Shown here: piece after piece, positions 50,407 to 60,221 of the stretch | How positions within the stretch are numbered: position 1 is the stretch's first letter | How the letters are laid out: each line of letters opens with the position of its first letter | Origin: Pontibacter mucosus | GTDB taxonomy: Bacteria; Bacteroidota; Bacteroidia; Cytophagales; Hymenobacteraceae | DNA: 64,000 nt | Direction of reading: 5' to 3' | Assembly: GCF_003054055.1 (NCBI RefSeq) | Contig: NZ_QBKI01000009.1 | Span: 124,001 to 188,000 of the forward strand | The notes under the pieces: generated by a model | Told to the model about the DNA's origin: nothing | The model's input: the letters and a program-made list of their open reading frames with translations, nothing else | The model's database searches: none | Translations under genes and position numbers: made by a program

Positions 50407-52227
50407 TTACCACCCTGGGTTTTGATTCCATTTGCCGTCCGTCAGGCTAATCATCCTGTCTTGAATGGGTAAGAGATAATCTCTGGACAGGTTGAAACCA
50501 TACCCATTGGGCAGCACTTCCTGATAAGGGTCAATGTAACGCCAGTCACTCTGCGCATTGCCCGTCAGATAAAAGTTAGTGGATTTCCCTGCAGGGGGGG
50601 TGTCAAAATACAGTAGGGCATCCTTATAAAAGCCCGTGGAGGTGTTTTCATCGGCTATGTTGCTTCCGACGAATAAGGCGCCCAGCGGTCTCTTGCCCAC
50701 AATCAGCTCATCAGCAGCAGCCCAGCGGAAAATATCATCAAGCCTCATCCCTTCAGCCGCAAACTCCACCCGTCTCTCACGACGCACACTCTGAATGACT
50801 TTATCCAGGTTCCTGAAAGGGTAATCTGCCTGCCTGTTATATTCCCTGTCAAAGTCTACCGGCGGCATGCCAGCACGAGCTCGCAGGGGCTCCAGTGCAC
50901 GGGCAACCAGGTCAGGCGACTCCCCCAATTCTGCAAGCGCTTCGGCGTAATTCAGCAACACCTCTGCATAGCGGAACAATATAGCTGGCACAGCACTCTT
51001 GAAGTCGTCGAATGTAGCCGACTCACTATTATATTCTATGTATTTGTAGAGCGGGTATCCCGTTGGACTCCGGTTAAACCCGCTTTGGTTGATCGGCGGA
51101 AAAGGAGCAACAGCGACACCGGGCTTGATGGGCTTGCCTGGAACAGCTACGGTCTGCGAAAGGCGTGGGTCACGTAGCTCAGGCAGTAGCTCCCTGCCAT
51201 ACTCCGCTTGAGCCTCCGTTCGAACCTGACCAATAAACGGCTCTCCGTCCCTTGTTAGGTAATCATCCACGAGCGAGAGCGTCACACCGATATCTCCTCC
51301 ACCTGTTGAAAGGTATTTACTGATGCTATGCCCAATGTTTTCATTTGCATCATACTTTCGCCACAGCAGGACTTCGTTGTTTGAGGACAAATCCAACGTC
51401 GTGAATAAGTTTCCATAGTCTTCCAGCGGCCGGCCGGTTTGGTAGATAGACCAGCGGCCACCGTTGATTACCTCCTCAGCCGCTAACTTTGCCTGCGTCA
51501 GGTAGTTTTTGATTTTATCATCTGTGATCTCCCTGCTCCAAAAGGGATCATTATCCTGCCTATGGTATTTCTGCCAGGTCCCTTCGTAAAGGGCAACCCT
51601 GGATTTAAAGGCTAGTGCCACATCCCGATGGACCCGCATGCCTGCGTTCGTACCCATGACAGGCAATAAGGCGATGGCGTGATCGAGGTCTGCTAATATG
51701 GAGTCTACGACTACAACACGCGAATCCCTGCTCAGTTCGGTCATCTCCCTGTCAGCCGGCAGGACCGTGTTTACCCATGTTACATCTCCATACTTTTTCA
51801 CCATGTTGAAGTAAAACCAGGCCCTGAAAAACTTAGCCTCGCCCAAATACTGATCTTTTGCGGCCTGATCCCCGCTTGCATTTTTATAGTTGGCTAAAAA
51901 GTAGTTGATCGATCGCACACTGTTATATTCCTGTATGCGGGTGGCATTACTGAGAGCCAAATTGCCATTTAACCGGTTATCAACAGCCGTTATTATCATG
52001 TTATCACTGGTTGCATCTGAAAAGGCAATGCCCGCGTTACCCGTTACTCCGGGATGACCGGGAAAACTCTCGTAAAATTGATTGACATAAAGCCTTAATT
52101 CATTAGTTGTGGCCAAACCTCCTGAAGTTGAAAGAACATCGAGCGGTTCCCGGTCAAGAAAGTCCTTTTCGCATGAGGCCATGGCAAGCATGCAAAAAGC
52201 AAGACAGATTAGTTTTATATATTTCAT
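50407..52227 (-). CDS. SusD/RagB-family glycan-binding lipoprotein
   Basis: The 606-residue protein has a lipoprotein signal ending at Cys19 (CMLAMASC), then EKDFLDREPLDVLSTSGGLA. TPR helices (YLGEAKFFRAWFYFNMVKKY) and the C-terminal SusD domain (RRERRVEFAAEGMRLDDIFR, YLLPIQDRMISLTDGKWNQN) are clear. It forms the lid of the SusC transporter encoded 11 bases upstream and captures substrate at the cell surface. Length and motifs fit the polysaccharide type. Confidence 0.95.
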   Translation of the reverse strand: MKYIKLICLAFCMLAMASCEKDFLDREPLDVLSTSGGLATTNELRLYVNQFYESFPGHPGVTGNAGIAFSDATSDNMIITAVDNRLNGNLALSNATRIQEYNSVRSINYFLANYKNASGDQAAKDQYLGEAKFFRAWFYFNMVKKYGDVTWVNTVLPADREMTELSRDSRVVVVDSILADLDHAIALLPVMGTNAGMRVHRDVALAFKSRVALYEGTWQKYHRQDNDPFWSREITDDKIKNYLTQAKLAAEEVINGGRWSIYQTGRPLEDYGNLFTTLDLSSNNEVLLWRKYDANENIGHSISKYLSTGGGDIGVTLSLVDDYLTRDGEPFIGQVRTEAQAEYGRELLPELRDPRLSQTVAVPGKPIKPGVAVAPFPPINQSGFNRSPTGYPLYKYIEYNSESATFDDFKSAVPAILFRYAEVLLNYAEALAELGESPDLVARALEPLRARAGMPPVDFDREYNRQADYPFRNLDKVIQSVRRERRVEFAAEGMRLDDIFRWAAADELIVGKRPLGALFVGSNIADENTSTGFYKDALLYFDTPPAGKSTNFYLTGNAQSDWRYIDPYQEVLPNGYGFNLSRDYLLPIQDRMISLTDGKWNQNPGW

Positions 52228-52238
52228 ATTGATCTGCT

Positions 52239-55200
52239 TTAGAAACTAATGTTGAGTCCAAAAGAGTAGATTTTGTTTAATGGGTATATTTTACCCGGTG
52301 CCGCTCCGCCTACAAGCGTCTCGGGGTCAAACATCTTGGCCAGTCTGGTGAAGGTTAACATGTTTTCCCCTGACAGGAACACACTGGCCCTGCTCATTCT
52401 CACCTTTTCGACCCATTGGTCTGGCAGGCTGTAACTCAAGGTCAGGTTCTTGAGGCGCAGGTATGAGGCATCCTGCAAGTACCTATCCGATACCTGCTGC
52501 GTCTTTCCTACAAAAGAATTGATGGACCCTACCGGAGATGCGTAAGGATTAGGGTAATAGGCGCCGGGGTTCTCAGGGCTCCAGTAATCAAGGTGCTGCT
52601 TGAAAACTGTTACCTGCGCTAATGAGCCTGCCCCCCAGAAGTATGCATCCCCCATGGCCGGGGCAAAATCCCGCTTGCCTATACCCTGCCACAGCATGCT
52701 CATGGATAGCCTGTTCCAGGTAACCGAGCCGTTCACAGAATAAGAGTAACGAGGGCTACTGTTTCCGATTATCGTCAGGTCTCCCATGTCTCCTAAGCTA
52801 TTGGCGCCCCGGTTTATCTTTCCGTCACCATTCAGATCCTGATAAAGGACGTCCCCCGGTTTCCAGGGCTGCGCTGACAAATAGGAATGGTCCAGTCGAT
52901 TAAAGGCATCTGCCTGTTCCACGCTCTGAACAAGCCCCGGAGACCGGAAGCCCCAAATCTCACCGGCCTCTTTTCCTACATACCATGAACTGCTTGGATC
53001 ATTATTGTTCGGGTTCTGGTACTTGGTTACCACAGATTTATTATCAGCCAGTAATCCACCGAGCGTAAAGGAAACCTTATCGCTAATCTGACCACGCCAG
53101 TTTAAGGTAAGCTCCCAGCCCCGTGTACGCAGGTCCGCATTATTGCTCAGCGGCGGGGTGGCTCCATACAGGTCCGCGATGTCAAGGGAAGGGCCTAACA
53201 TGTCTCTGGTATTGCGCTGATACACATCAAAGCTACCGGCCAGTTGATTGTTGAAGAAGGCAAAGTCTACACCTATGTTAGCGTTTTCCACCTTCTCCCA
53301 TGTTATAAAGGGATTGAAGGTGCCCGGAACAGTTATGTACGCCTCTCTTCCGTTGCCATAAAACCAGCGGCCTCCACTCCCAATTCCAGGCACTGTTATT
53401 CCCATGTTCTCTGCATAGGCATACAGGCCCGCTCCTGACTGGTTACCCAAGAAACCATAGGAGCCACGAATTTTCAGCTGGCTCAACCAAGTAAGGTTCT
53501 CAGCGAAAAACCTCTCCTGGTCTAGATTATATCCTGCAGAAACAGAGGGGAAAAAGCCCCATCTGGAATCAGCTGCAAACCTGGAAGAGCCGTCATAGCG
53601 GCCGTTTAATTCGAGTAAGTACTTGCTTCGGTAATTGTATGATATGCGTCCGAACCCTCCCCTGGTTGCCCAGTGCGTTCTTGACTCACTGATTACCTGG
53701 TTACCCGTCACCAGGGAGATGCCGGGGCGGCTGTTACTTATCAGGTCCTGTGCAGTAGCGGAAAGGCTTTTGAACTCATTGAGCTCCTGTTGAAAGCCCA
53801 CTAACAGGTCTATACCGTGATTCTCATTTATCGTAAGGCTATAGGAAGAGTAAACATTGGGGGAGATATAGCGGGAGTTGAGCATGTTACGCCCGTAACT
53901 GCCTTTTAACGGGATGTTATACTCAGACCTGTTAACGGTAATCGGGGTCCCATCAATCCCATAAATAGTCCCGGGAAGCTTCAGGTTTGTTTGCTCCGCT
54001 GTTGATTCCCTTAAGTTTAAATCAAGGGTGATCTTCCAATCCTCTATCGGCTCCAGCTCTAGCCCGGTAAGTATGGCCAGGTTTGTGTTATCCTCCTTGG
54101 TTTCTGAGCCGGACTGCAGATAAGGAACCATTGACTGCTCCGACCAATTCCCATTTAAATCATAGGGGGAAACGTTTGGCCGCATACGGGCAAGGTTGTG
54201 AAAGAACATATTCTCAAACCCGGCAAAAGGGCTGGTATACATCGACCGGGTGTATTTCGTGTTGGCTTTGATTTTAGCCCAACTTAAGAGCTGCGACGTT
54301 ACGGTAGCATTTAAGTTATACCGCTTATAGTTAATGTCTGCGTAGCGCAGATTTCCCCCTTCAGAGTAATAGCCGCCTGACACAAAGAACTGGGTTGCCT
54401 TGTTCCCCCCACTCATGCTCAGGTTGTGGCTCTGCTTCACCGCATATGGCTTATAGTGTAAAGCAAACCAGTTGGTGTTAGCCACACCGTTTGAGCTGTT
54501 TTCCCAGTTTGCGTACGTGTTACTGTTCACCTCTGGGAAAATGGACATACCCGCCGGATTAGTAATATACTGTTCCAGCAGCTTCAATTTTTCCTCGGAA
54601 TACTGTCTTGTTCCTAGCGCATTGAAGGTGGCTGCGTTAAAATAGTTGGCAAATTCTAAGGAATTGGCCATATCAGGGAGCTTGACAGGCGTGGTGAAAC
54701 CTACATTATTGGAATAAGATAGCGTTGTCCTTTCTGCACCTCCTTTCTTGGTGGTAACCAGAATAACACCATATGCTGCCCGGGACCCATAGATAGCCGA
54801 TGCGGATGCATCTTTTAAGACGGAAATGGATTCAATATCATTGGGGTTGACATCAGCCAGCGACATTTCCAACCCATCTACTAAAACATAGGGGTTATCG
54901 CCCCCACTTATATTGCCCATGCCCCTTACATTTAGATTATAGCTCTGCCCTGGCTTCGTATTGCCTCCAACGTTCACGTTTAGGCCAGGTACCAGGCCCT
55001 GCAGGCTTTGGGTTGCATTTACAACGGGCCTGGCTTCTAAGTCAGAGGCCGAAACCACAGAGACAGATCCGGTCAGGTTCACTTTCTTCTGTGTGCCGTA
55101 GCCCACTACCACCACCTCCTCCAAACTGGATGTATTCACCTCTAATTGAATACTGCCCAGATCAGGAGCGGCTTTCACCTCCTTCTTGACATAGCCCAGG

Positions 55201-55742
55201 AAAGAAATCTCCAGAACGGCATCATCGGCAACGTTCTGCAGAACAAATACCCCTTCTATATCGGTGGCTGTTCCTTTGCTAGTGCCCTTAACCTGAACCG
55301 TGGCGCCCGGTAGCGGCTGGCCCTTCTCATCCACTACCTTACCCCTTACATCTATGGGCGGCGTAACCCTGACGGGCTGAACACTCACCACTTCCTTTAC
55401 CACCACGGTTTTATGCTCGATGGTGTAGCCCAGGGGCTGCCCTGCAAAGGCATGCTGCAGGGCCTCTTGCAGGCTTACACTCCGCACATGCACGCTCACC
55501 GGCTTCGCCTTTCGCAGTAGCGAGGCATTATAAAGGAAATCGTAGCCGCTCTGCCGCCTGATCTCCTTGAGCACCTTTTCCAAGGGGGCGCCATCTTCAG
55601 ACAGGGTAATCGGCTGGGCGGTACTGGCTGCACTCACCTGAAGCAGCGCCGTCAGCAGGAGAAGGCATGTCAGCCTCATGATTTTCATCGCGCTGCTCCT
55701 CGCGCAGGGAAGCCTGCGTGAGCTAAATGTGTAAAGTTTCAT
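52239..55742 (-). CDS. SusC/RagA-family TonB-dependent transporter with STN signalling domain
   Basis: From the ATG at 55742 the product has about 1167 residues. After the signal peptide (LTCLLLLTALLQVSAASTA) comes an STN domain (ITLSEDGAPLEKVLKEIRRQ, YTIEHKTVVVKE), then a carboxypeptidase-regulatory-like domain (VRGKVVDEKGQPLPGATVQV), the plug (VVVGYGTQKKVNLTGSVSVV, NDIESISVLKDASASAIYGS) and the barrel. The STN domain contacts the FecR anti-sigma factor encoded upstream, so uptake is tied to sigma-factor release. Together with SusD, BACON protein and sulfatase it should import a sulfated glycan. Confidence 0.95.
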   Translation of the reverse strand: MKLYTFSSRRLPCARSSAMKIMRLTCLLLLTALLQVSAASTAQPITLSEDGAPLEKVLKEIRRQSGYDFLYNASLLRKAKPVSVHVRSVSLQEALQHAFAGQPLGYTIEHKTVVVKEVVSVQPVRVTPPIDVRGKVVDEKGQPLPGATVQVKGTSKGTATDIEGVFVLQNVADDAVLEISFLGYVKKEVKAAPDLGSIQLEVNTSSLEEVVVVGYGTQKKVNLTGSVSVVSASDLEARPVVNATQSLQGLVPGLNVNVGGNTKPGQSYNLNVRGMGNISGGDNPYVLVDGLEMSLADVNPNDIESISVLKDASASAIYGSRAAYGVILVTTKKGGAERTTLSYSNNVGFTTPVKLPDMANSLEFANYFNAATFNALGTRQYSEEKLKLLEQYITNPAGMSIFPEVNSNTYANWENSSNGVANTNWFALHYKPYAVKQSHNLSMSGGNKATQFFVSGGYYSEGGNLRYADINYKRYNLNATVTSQLLSWAKIKANTKYTRSMYTSPFAGFENMFFHNLARMRPNVSPYDLNGNWSEQSMVPYLQSGSETKEDNTNLAILTGLELEPIEDWKITLDLNLRESTAEQTNLKLPGTIYGIDGTPITVNRSEYNIPLKGSYGRNMLNSRYISPNVYSSYSLTINENHGIDLLVGFQQELNEFKSLSATAQDLISNSRPGISLVTGNQVISESRTHWATRGGFGRISYNYRSKYLLELNGRYDGSSRFAADSRWGFFPSVSAGYNLDQERFFAENLTWLSQLKIRGSYGFLGNQSGAGLYAYAENMGITVPGIGSGGRWFYGNGREAYITVPGTFNPFITWEKVENANIGVDFAFFNNQLAGSFDVYQRNTRDMLGPSLDIADLYGATPPLSNNADLRTRGWELTLNWRGQISDKVSFTLGGLLADNKSVVTKYQNPNNNDPSSSWYVGKEAGEIWGFRSPGLVQSVEQADAFNRLDHSYLSAQPWKPGDVLYQDLNGDGKINRGANSLGDMGDLTIIGNSSPRYSYSVNGSVTWNRLSMSMLWQGIGKRDFAPAMGDAYFWGAGSLAQVTVFKQHLDYWSPENPGAYYPNPYASPVGSINSFVGKTQQVSDRYLQDASYLRLKNLTLSYSLPDQWVEKVRMSRASVFLSGENMLTFTRLAKMFDPETLVGGAAPGKIYPLNKIYSFGLNISF

Positions 55743-55814
55743 ACATTTGCAGTTAGGGTTAACATTGTGATAGTGATACAAGAAAACTTATCCGGTGAGA
55801 CAGCCCTTTCACAG

Positions 55815-55847
55815 GCCGGAGGTGTTGCGAGCGCCTCCGGCTTTTTT
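55815..55847. terminator. Hairpin between fecR and susC genes
   Basis: GCCGGAGG (55815-55822) pairs with CCTCCGGC (55834-55841), followed on the plus strand by six T. On the minus strand, in which the operon is read, no T-run follows; it may attenuate susC relative to fecR or process the mRNA. Confidence 0.5.
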
Positions 55848-55879
55848 GGCAGCCTGACCATTAATAAAGCTAGCTAAAC

Positions 55880-57052
55880 TCAAGGCATAACGATTACCTT
55901 CTTCCCCTCTACCTTAAACCTGACATTACTTGCCAGCTCCAGTACCCGGAGGGTCTGGGTGATGGTTTTGGAGCGAGACACCACGCCGCCGAACTTGATG
56001 CTCCCCACGTCCCCCTGGTACTCTACCTGCACATCATACCAACGGGCCAGCTCGCGCATGATACTCTCCAGATCCTCATCATTAAACATGAAGTAGCCGC
56101 TCTTCCAGGCTACCGCCTCGTCAATGTCCACTTGCCGCACCAAAACAGCGCTGCTGGCCTGGCTGACAAGCGCCTGCTGCCCAGGGGCCAGCAATTGCGG
56201 GCTGCTTGCCCTGTCAGCCGACACCCTGACAGCCCCTTCGAGCAAGGTCGTGCTGATGAAGGCCTCATCTGCATAGGCATCAATATTGAAGTGCGTGCCT
56301 AGTACCTCTACCACCTGCCCCCTGCTCTCTACCACAAAAGGCATATCCGCATTTTTTTCCACTTCAAAGTAAGCTTCCCCTGTCAACTCAACTCTGCGCT
56401 GTAACCCCGTGAACCTGGCAGGGTAGCGGAGCGAGGAGGCTGCATTCAGCCACACCTTACTCCCATCCGGCAGCACCACCTGATACTGGCCACCCTTAGG
56501 TGTTTTGATGGCATTATAGGCATTTGCCTCCGTTACGACGTTGCCTGAAGCAGGCCCAACAACCGCATAAACCAGCTGCCCGTCTGCCGCCTTGCTGATC
56601 CTCACTCCCGGTTGCTTGGCCAATTCGCCCTCTGCAGCATCATCCAGGATGATTTCAGAGCCATCGGCAAGTGTCAAGGTTGCCTTGCTACCATCTGGGG
56701 AAGTATCACGTACCGTATCCGGCGCGGCTACTTGTGCCACAACCGGCATGTCCTTGCTTTGCCGAACATAAAGCATCAGAACTGTGGACAGGAACGCTAT
56801 GAGTAAAGTAGCGGCCACGCCCAGACGCAGTGGAGAGAACACTTGCTTTCTCTGTCGGCGCTTTATCTCCTCTGATATCCTGCCATGTATCCTCTCCCGT
56901 ACTTCGGACTCCTCTCCCATCTGAGCGGAATCCCACCCCTCTCCCCTTTCCTGAAACTTCTCGTAAAGACGGAACAACAGCCTCTCCTCCTCCGCGCTTG
57001 CTTTCCCGGCAAGGTACCTGTCCACTAATTCTAAGAATTTTTCCTTATCCAT
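55880..57052 (-). CDS. FecR-family anti-sigma factor
   Basis: The 390-residue protein has a cytoplasmic N-terminal anti-sigma part (LVDRYLAGKASAEEERLLFR), a membrane helix (about 76-94), a FecR domain (IKTPKGGQYQVVLPDGSKVW, LTGEAYFEVEKNADMPFVVE) and a C-terminal DUF4974/STN-like end (FNDEDLESIMRELARWYDVQ). It holds the ECF sigma factor until the SusC STN domain signals substrate. It lies between the sigma gene and the susC gene, the standard order for such loci. Confidence 0.95.
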   Translation of the reverse strand: MDKEKFLELVDRYLAGKASAEEERLLFRLYEKFQERGEGWDSAQMGEESEVRERIHGRISEEIKRRQRKQVFSPLRLGVAATLLIAFLSTVLMLYVRQSKDMPVVAQVAAPDTVRDTSPDGSKATLTLADGSEIILDDAAEGELAKQPGVRISKAADGQLVYAVVGPASGNVVTEANAYNAIKTPKGGQYQVVLPDGSKVWLNAASSLRYPARFTGLQRRVELTGEAYFEVEKNADMPFVVESRGQVVEVLGTHFNIDAYADEAFISTTLLEGAVRVSADRASSPQLLAPGQQALVSQASSAVLVRQVDIDEAVAWKSGYFMFNDEDLESIMRELARWYDVQVEYQGDVGSIKFGGVVSRSKTITQTLRVLELASNVRFKVEGKKVIVMP

Positions 57053-57212
57053 CTTGGATGTTTATTATATGTACCACAAGTGGAGGCGCACCCCCAAAGC
57101 GAAATGAAATTTTTTTATACTATTTATAGCAGGAAGAGAACTGCACACACGTTGGCTGTCAAAAGGGATAATTATTCAGAGGAGGAATGGGAGGAAGAAA
57201 GGAGAAAGCCGT

Positions 57213-57800
57213 TCAAAGCCACCAGCCGACCAAGACAATGACTGTCCGCAGGATGAAGTCCCCCAGTACTGCACGCAGCCGGCGGAAGGCAATGGTTAAC
57301 TGGTTCTCAACAGTCTTGGGGGCAAGGCCGAGGCGTTGCGCGATTTCCTTCGTAGTCAGGTGCTCCATTCGGCTCAGAAGAAAAACCTGCCGGCACTTTT
57401 CGGGCAGGCTGCTTACCCCCTCGTCGAGCAGGTTGCTGATATCTTGTTGTATCAATGCGTTTTCGCCCTGGTTACCGACACTGAGTTCCTTCACTTCAAG
57501 GAATAAGCTCTCCCTGATCTTACCTAACCGAATTACTTTAAATACTTGGTAGCGAACAGAGGCGTACAGGTACGTGCTCAGGGAGCCAATTTCCAGGCTA
57601 TCCCTCCTGAGCCATAGGCTTACCAATACCTCCTGCACAATATCCTCTGCGGCTTGCCTATCCCGGAGGATGTTAAAGGCAGCCATGTACAGCTTGGACC
57701 AGTACTTTGCATATAGCACATCGAAGGCAGCACAGTCATCTGCACGAATAAGTTCGAGCAGCTTCTCATCGGGCCACAATTGAATACCATCGCTGTGCAT
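57213..57800 (-). CDS. ECF RNA polymerase sigma factor (Bacteroidota type)
   Basis: From the ATG at 57800 the product has 195 residues. Region 2 is AFDVLYAKYWSKLYMAAFNI with QAAEDIVQEVLVSLWLRRDS; region 4 is EKCRQVFLLSRMEHLTTKEI and RLGLAPKTVENQLTIAFRRL. It directs RNA polymerase to the promoter of the downstream susC operon when freed from FecR. The upstream ATG at 57845 would add 15 hydrophobic residues not seen in the family, so it was not used. Confidence 0.94.
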   Translation of the reverse strand: MHSDGIQLWPDEKLLELIRADDCAAFDVLYAKYWSKLYMAAFNILRDRQAAEDIVQEVLVSLWLRRDSLEIGSLSTYLYASVRYQVFKVIRLGKIRESLFLEVKELSVGNQGENALIQQDISNLLDEGVSSLPEKCRQVFLLSRMEHLTTKEIAQRLGLAPKTVENQLTIAFRRLRAVLGDFILRTVIVLVGWWL

Positions 57801-58248
57801 TGCATATATAGTAAGATTTAATAATAAGAAATTAATATGCAACATTCAATGCTTTCCCAATAAAAGTGTATACAGGGTCGCGGAAGGATTGGGCGCTCTC
57901 GCTGGCTGCGCGCCCGGAAGGCATGCGGCGCCAAGACGAAGCACGTTCCTACAAGTTCCCAGGGCCTACTGCCTAACTTTTGTGACTCACCTCAAGGAGC
58001 GGCAGGCAGTCCCCACATCCTATCCCCTAAGCCACTCCGACACAAAAGTCCATCGTCATTCATTCCGGTACAAAGGTAGCCTTGCGGTCCAGACACAGGT
58101 CCGCTACGCCAAGGTCGTCCAAACAAAATGGGTATCCACCCCTGGGCGGACCCTCCGCATTTTCTTTGGCTCCACCTTGCCTTCAGTCCGGCTCCGAAGG
58201 CGGCGGGGGCACCATAATCAATTCTTCTCACTCTAAAACCAGATGATT
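57801..58248. other. Intergenic region between sigma factor and RadC genes
   Basis: About 450 bases between divergent genes, expected to hold both promoters. Short frames occur on both strands but look like chance. The GC-rich end next to the radC-like gene may be the border of a mobile-element remnant. Confidence 0.45.
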
Positions 58249-58719
58249 ATGGAAAAGACCGTTAACACCTCCGCCCTGCCAAGAGTAGCCGAAGTCAAGC
58301 TCTCCTACCGCAACCGCGTCAAGCCCTCAGAGCGCCCGCAGGTCACCTGCTCGGCTGATTCCTACCAGGTGCTGAAAGAGGGCTGGGACAAAAGCAAGCT
58401 CGAGTTCGTCGAGCAGTTCAAGGTGCTGCTCTTAAACCGGGCCAACCGCGTGCTGGGCGTCTACGAGCTCTCCACCGGCGGGGTCTCGGGCACCGTGGCA
58501 GACCCCAAGCTCGTCTTCGTGGCCGCCCTCAAGGCCTGCGCCTCGGCCGTCATCCTCTCCCACAACCACCCCTCGGGCAACCTCACCCCCAGCCAGGCGG
58601 ACCTGCAGCTGACCAAGAAGACAAAGGCCGGAGGCGAGCTGCTCGACATCGCCGTGCTCGACCACCTCATCCTCACCAGCGAGGGCTATTACTCTTTAGC
58701 AGACGAGGGGCTCCTGTAG
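58249..58719 (+). CDS. RadC-family JAB-domain protein
   Basis: The 156-residue protein lacks the N-terminal HhH part of long RadC and consists of the JAB/MPN domain with the metal motif SHNHPSGNLTPSQAD (H105, H107, S109, D118). The ATG at 58249 is preferred over one six bases upstream. Short RadC proteins are characteristic cargo of Bacteroidota conjugative elements and plasmids; real function is unclear, DNA repair not proven. An antirestriction gene follows. Confidence 0.9.
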   Translation: MEKTVNTSALPRVAEVKLSYRNRVKPSERPQVTCSADSYQVLKEGWDKSKLEFVEQFKVLLLNRANRVLGVYELSTGGVSGTVADPKLVFVAALKACASAVILSHNHPSGNLTPSQADLQLTKKTKAGGELLDIAVLDHLILTSEGYYSLADEGLL

Positions 58720-58735
58720 CCCCTCGTCTCTTTTA
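58701..58735 (+). terminator. Terminator overlapping the end of the radC-like gene
   Basis: AGACGAGGGG (58701-58710) pairs with CCCCTCGTCT (58720-58729), followed by CTTTT. The stop codon at 58717-58719 lies in the loop, so the gene's last codons form the left arm. Confidence 0.85.
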
Positions 58736-58790
58736 ACAGGAAGCCATCGCACTTCCAGAAACATTTCGTCCACCACTTAAAACATCCATT

Positions 58791-59738
58791 ATGAACGCTT
58801 ACCAGAAACTCCACCAGCTCGCCAGCCAGGTGACAGACCAGGTCATCGCCGAACTCCTGAAAGGAAAGGCCATCTGGCAACAGCCCTGGGGCTCCTATGG
58901 CCTGCCCAAAAACTACTTCTCCGGCCGTGCTTATGAGGGCTTCAACGCCCTCTACCTCCACTTCCTCACCGAAAGGCGCGGCTTCACGGCCCCGTACTTC
59001 CTCACCTACCGCCAGGCCCGGGAGCTGGGCGGGCACGTGCGCAAGGGGCAGCAGGGCATGCCCGTCGTCTACTGGAAAGTGTACGGCGCCAAGGCCGGGG
59101 AGGAAAACCAGCCGGACGCTTCCGCAACACCGGAGGAAAGCACCTCCCGAAAGCTTGTCCCCTTCCTGTGGACTGTGTTCAACATCGACCAGGTGGTGGG
59201 GGTGGACTTTAGCCTGCCCGAGATCCCCGACAGAAGCGCCCACCAGTGCATCGCCTCCTGCCAGCAAGTGGTGGAGGGCTTCCCTGCCCCGCGCCCCTGC
59301 ATCCGCTTCGGAGGCGGGCAGGCCTGGTACGCCCCGGCCCTGGACATGGTGCGGGTGCCCGAGCTCAGGCGCTTTGCCTCCCCCGAGGCCTTCCACGCCA
59401 CGCTCTTCCACGAGCTGGTGCACGCCACCGGCCACCCCTCCCGCCTCAACCGCTTCTCAGAGGGGGAGCAGGCCGGCCGCTTCGGGGACGAGGCCTACAG
59501 CAAAGAAGAGCTCGTGGCCGAGATGGGGGCCAGCTTCCTCTGCGCCTACACCGGCATCCAGGAGCAGGTCTTCCACAACTCGGTAGCCTACCTGCAGGGC
59601 TGGGTCAGCAGGCTCCGCGATGACAAGACGATGCTCCTCTACGCCGCCGGTAAGGCCTTCAGGGCCGCCAGCTATATCCTGGGCCTGGAAGCTGCGTCTG
59701 CGAGCAAGGCACCGCCTGGGGAAAAAGGGGCTGCCTGA
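58791..59738 (+). CDS. ArdC-like antirestriction protein
   Basis: The 315-residue protein has the N-terminal ssDNA-binding DUF1738 domain (YQKLHQLASQVTDQVIAELL, QQPWGSYGLPKNYFSGRAYE, GHVRKGQQGMPVVYWKVYG) and a C-terminal zincin-like metallopeptidase domain with FHELVHATGHPSRLNRF (HELVH 207-211) and EELVAEMGASFLCAYTGI. ArdC proteins protect incoming plasmid DNA from restriction and are markers of conjugative elements. It stands behind the radC-like gene after a terminator. Confidence 0.93.
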   Translation: MNAYQKLHQLASQVTDQVIAELLKGKAIWQQPWGSYGLPKNYFSGRAYEGFNALYLHFLTERRGFTAPYFLTYRQARELGGHVRKGQQGMPVVYWKVYGAKAGEENQPDASATPEESTSRKLVPFLWTVFNIDQVVGVDFSLPEIPDRSAHQCIASCQQVVEGFPAPRPCIRFGGGQAWYAPALDMVRVPELRRFASPEAFHATLFHELVHATGHPSRLNRFSEGEQAGRFGDEAYSKEELVAEMGASFLCAYTGIQEQVFHNSVAYLQGWVSRLRDDKTMLLYAAGKAFRAASYILGLEAASASKAPPGEKGAA

Positions 59739-59869
59739 GGCTAAGGAAATGGAGCACTCTGGTACCAACAATTCAGAAGCAAGAGTAGCTGCAAATACGC
59801 TTGGAAAGCTACAGACATTCGCTTCAATAAATCCTGATTCCCTTGTCTGTAGTATAGTCATCAAAAATA

Positions 59870-59910
59870 ACAGCCGGGGAGCCCTCTGAAAAGAGCAGTT
59901 CCCCGGCTGT
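59870..59910 (+). terminator. Terminator behind the ArdC gene
   Basis: ACAGCCGGGGA (59870-59880) pairs perfectly with TCCCCGGCTGT (59900-59910). No strong T-run follows on plus; upstream TCAAAAATAA gives a T-run on minus, so it may serve either strand. Bases 59911-60029 are empty. Confidence 0.65.
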
Positions 59911-60029
59911 ACTGTTGTCCCCTCTCCCGGCAATCCCCTATGACGTAGCTGTTTCCTGGAAAAAAGGACGTGACACTAACGACACACAATTAACAGATAA
60001 CAGAGTACCGTGGGCGCAGCCGTATTGCC

Positions 60030-60221
60030 TTAGAATATCTGAGTTCCGTCTATCTGCCCCGCAAAACGGAAAGCATAGTAATTACTGGCAGTCCTAGTGC
60101 CCAGGTTGGCGAACTCCGTTGAGGCCGTCTTCGGATATCCTTTGTAATAACTCAGGCTCTCCACTTCAGTATACATCCCATCTGCTGTTTGAAGCATGAT
60201 GACATTTGTTCCGCTAAACAC
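60030..60221 (-). CDS. Unknown fragment, 63 codons
   Basis: The frame, with a possible GTG start near 60233, reads TADGMYTEVESLSYYKGYPK and TASTEFANLGTRTASNYYAF, ending FAGQIDGTQIF. It looks coding and is richer in GC than the cyclase gene it overlaps by eight bases, so it is probably the C-terminal piece of another protein left at an insertion joint. No family recognised. Confidence 0.35.
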   Translation of the reverse strand: MFSGTNVIMLQTADGMYTEVESLSYYKGYPKTASTEFANLGTRTASNYYAFRFAGQIDGTQIF

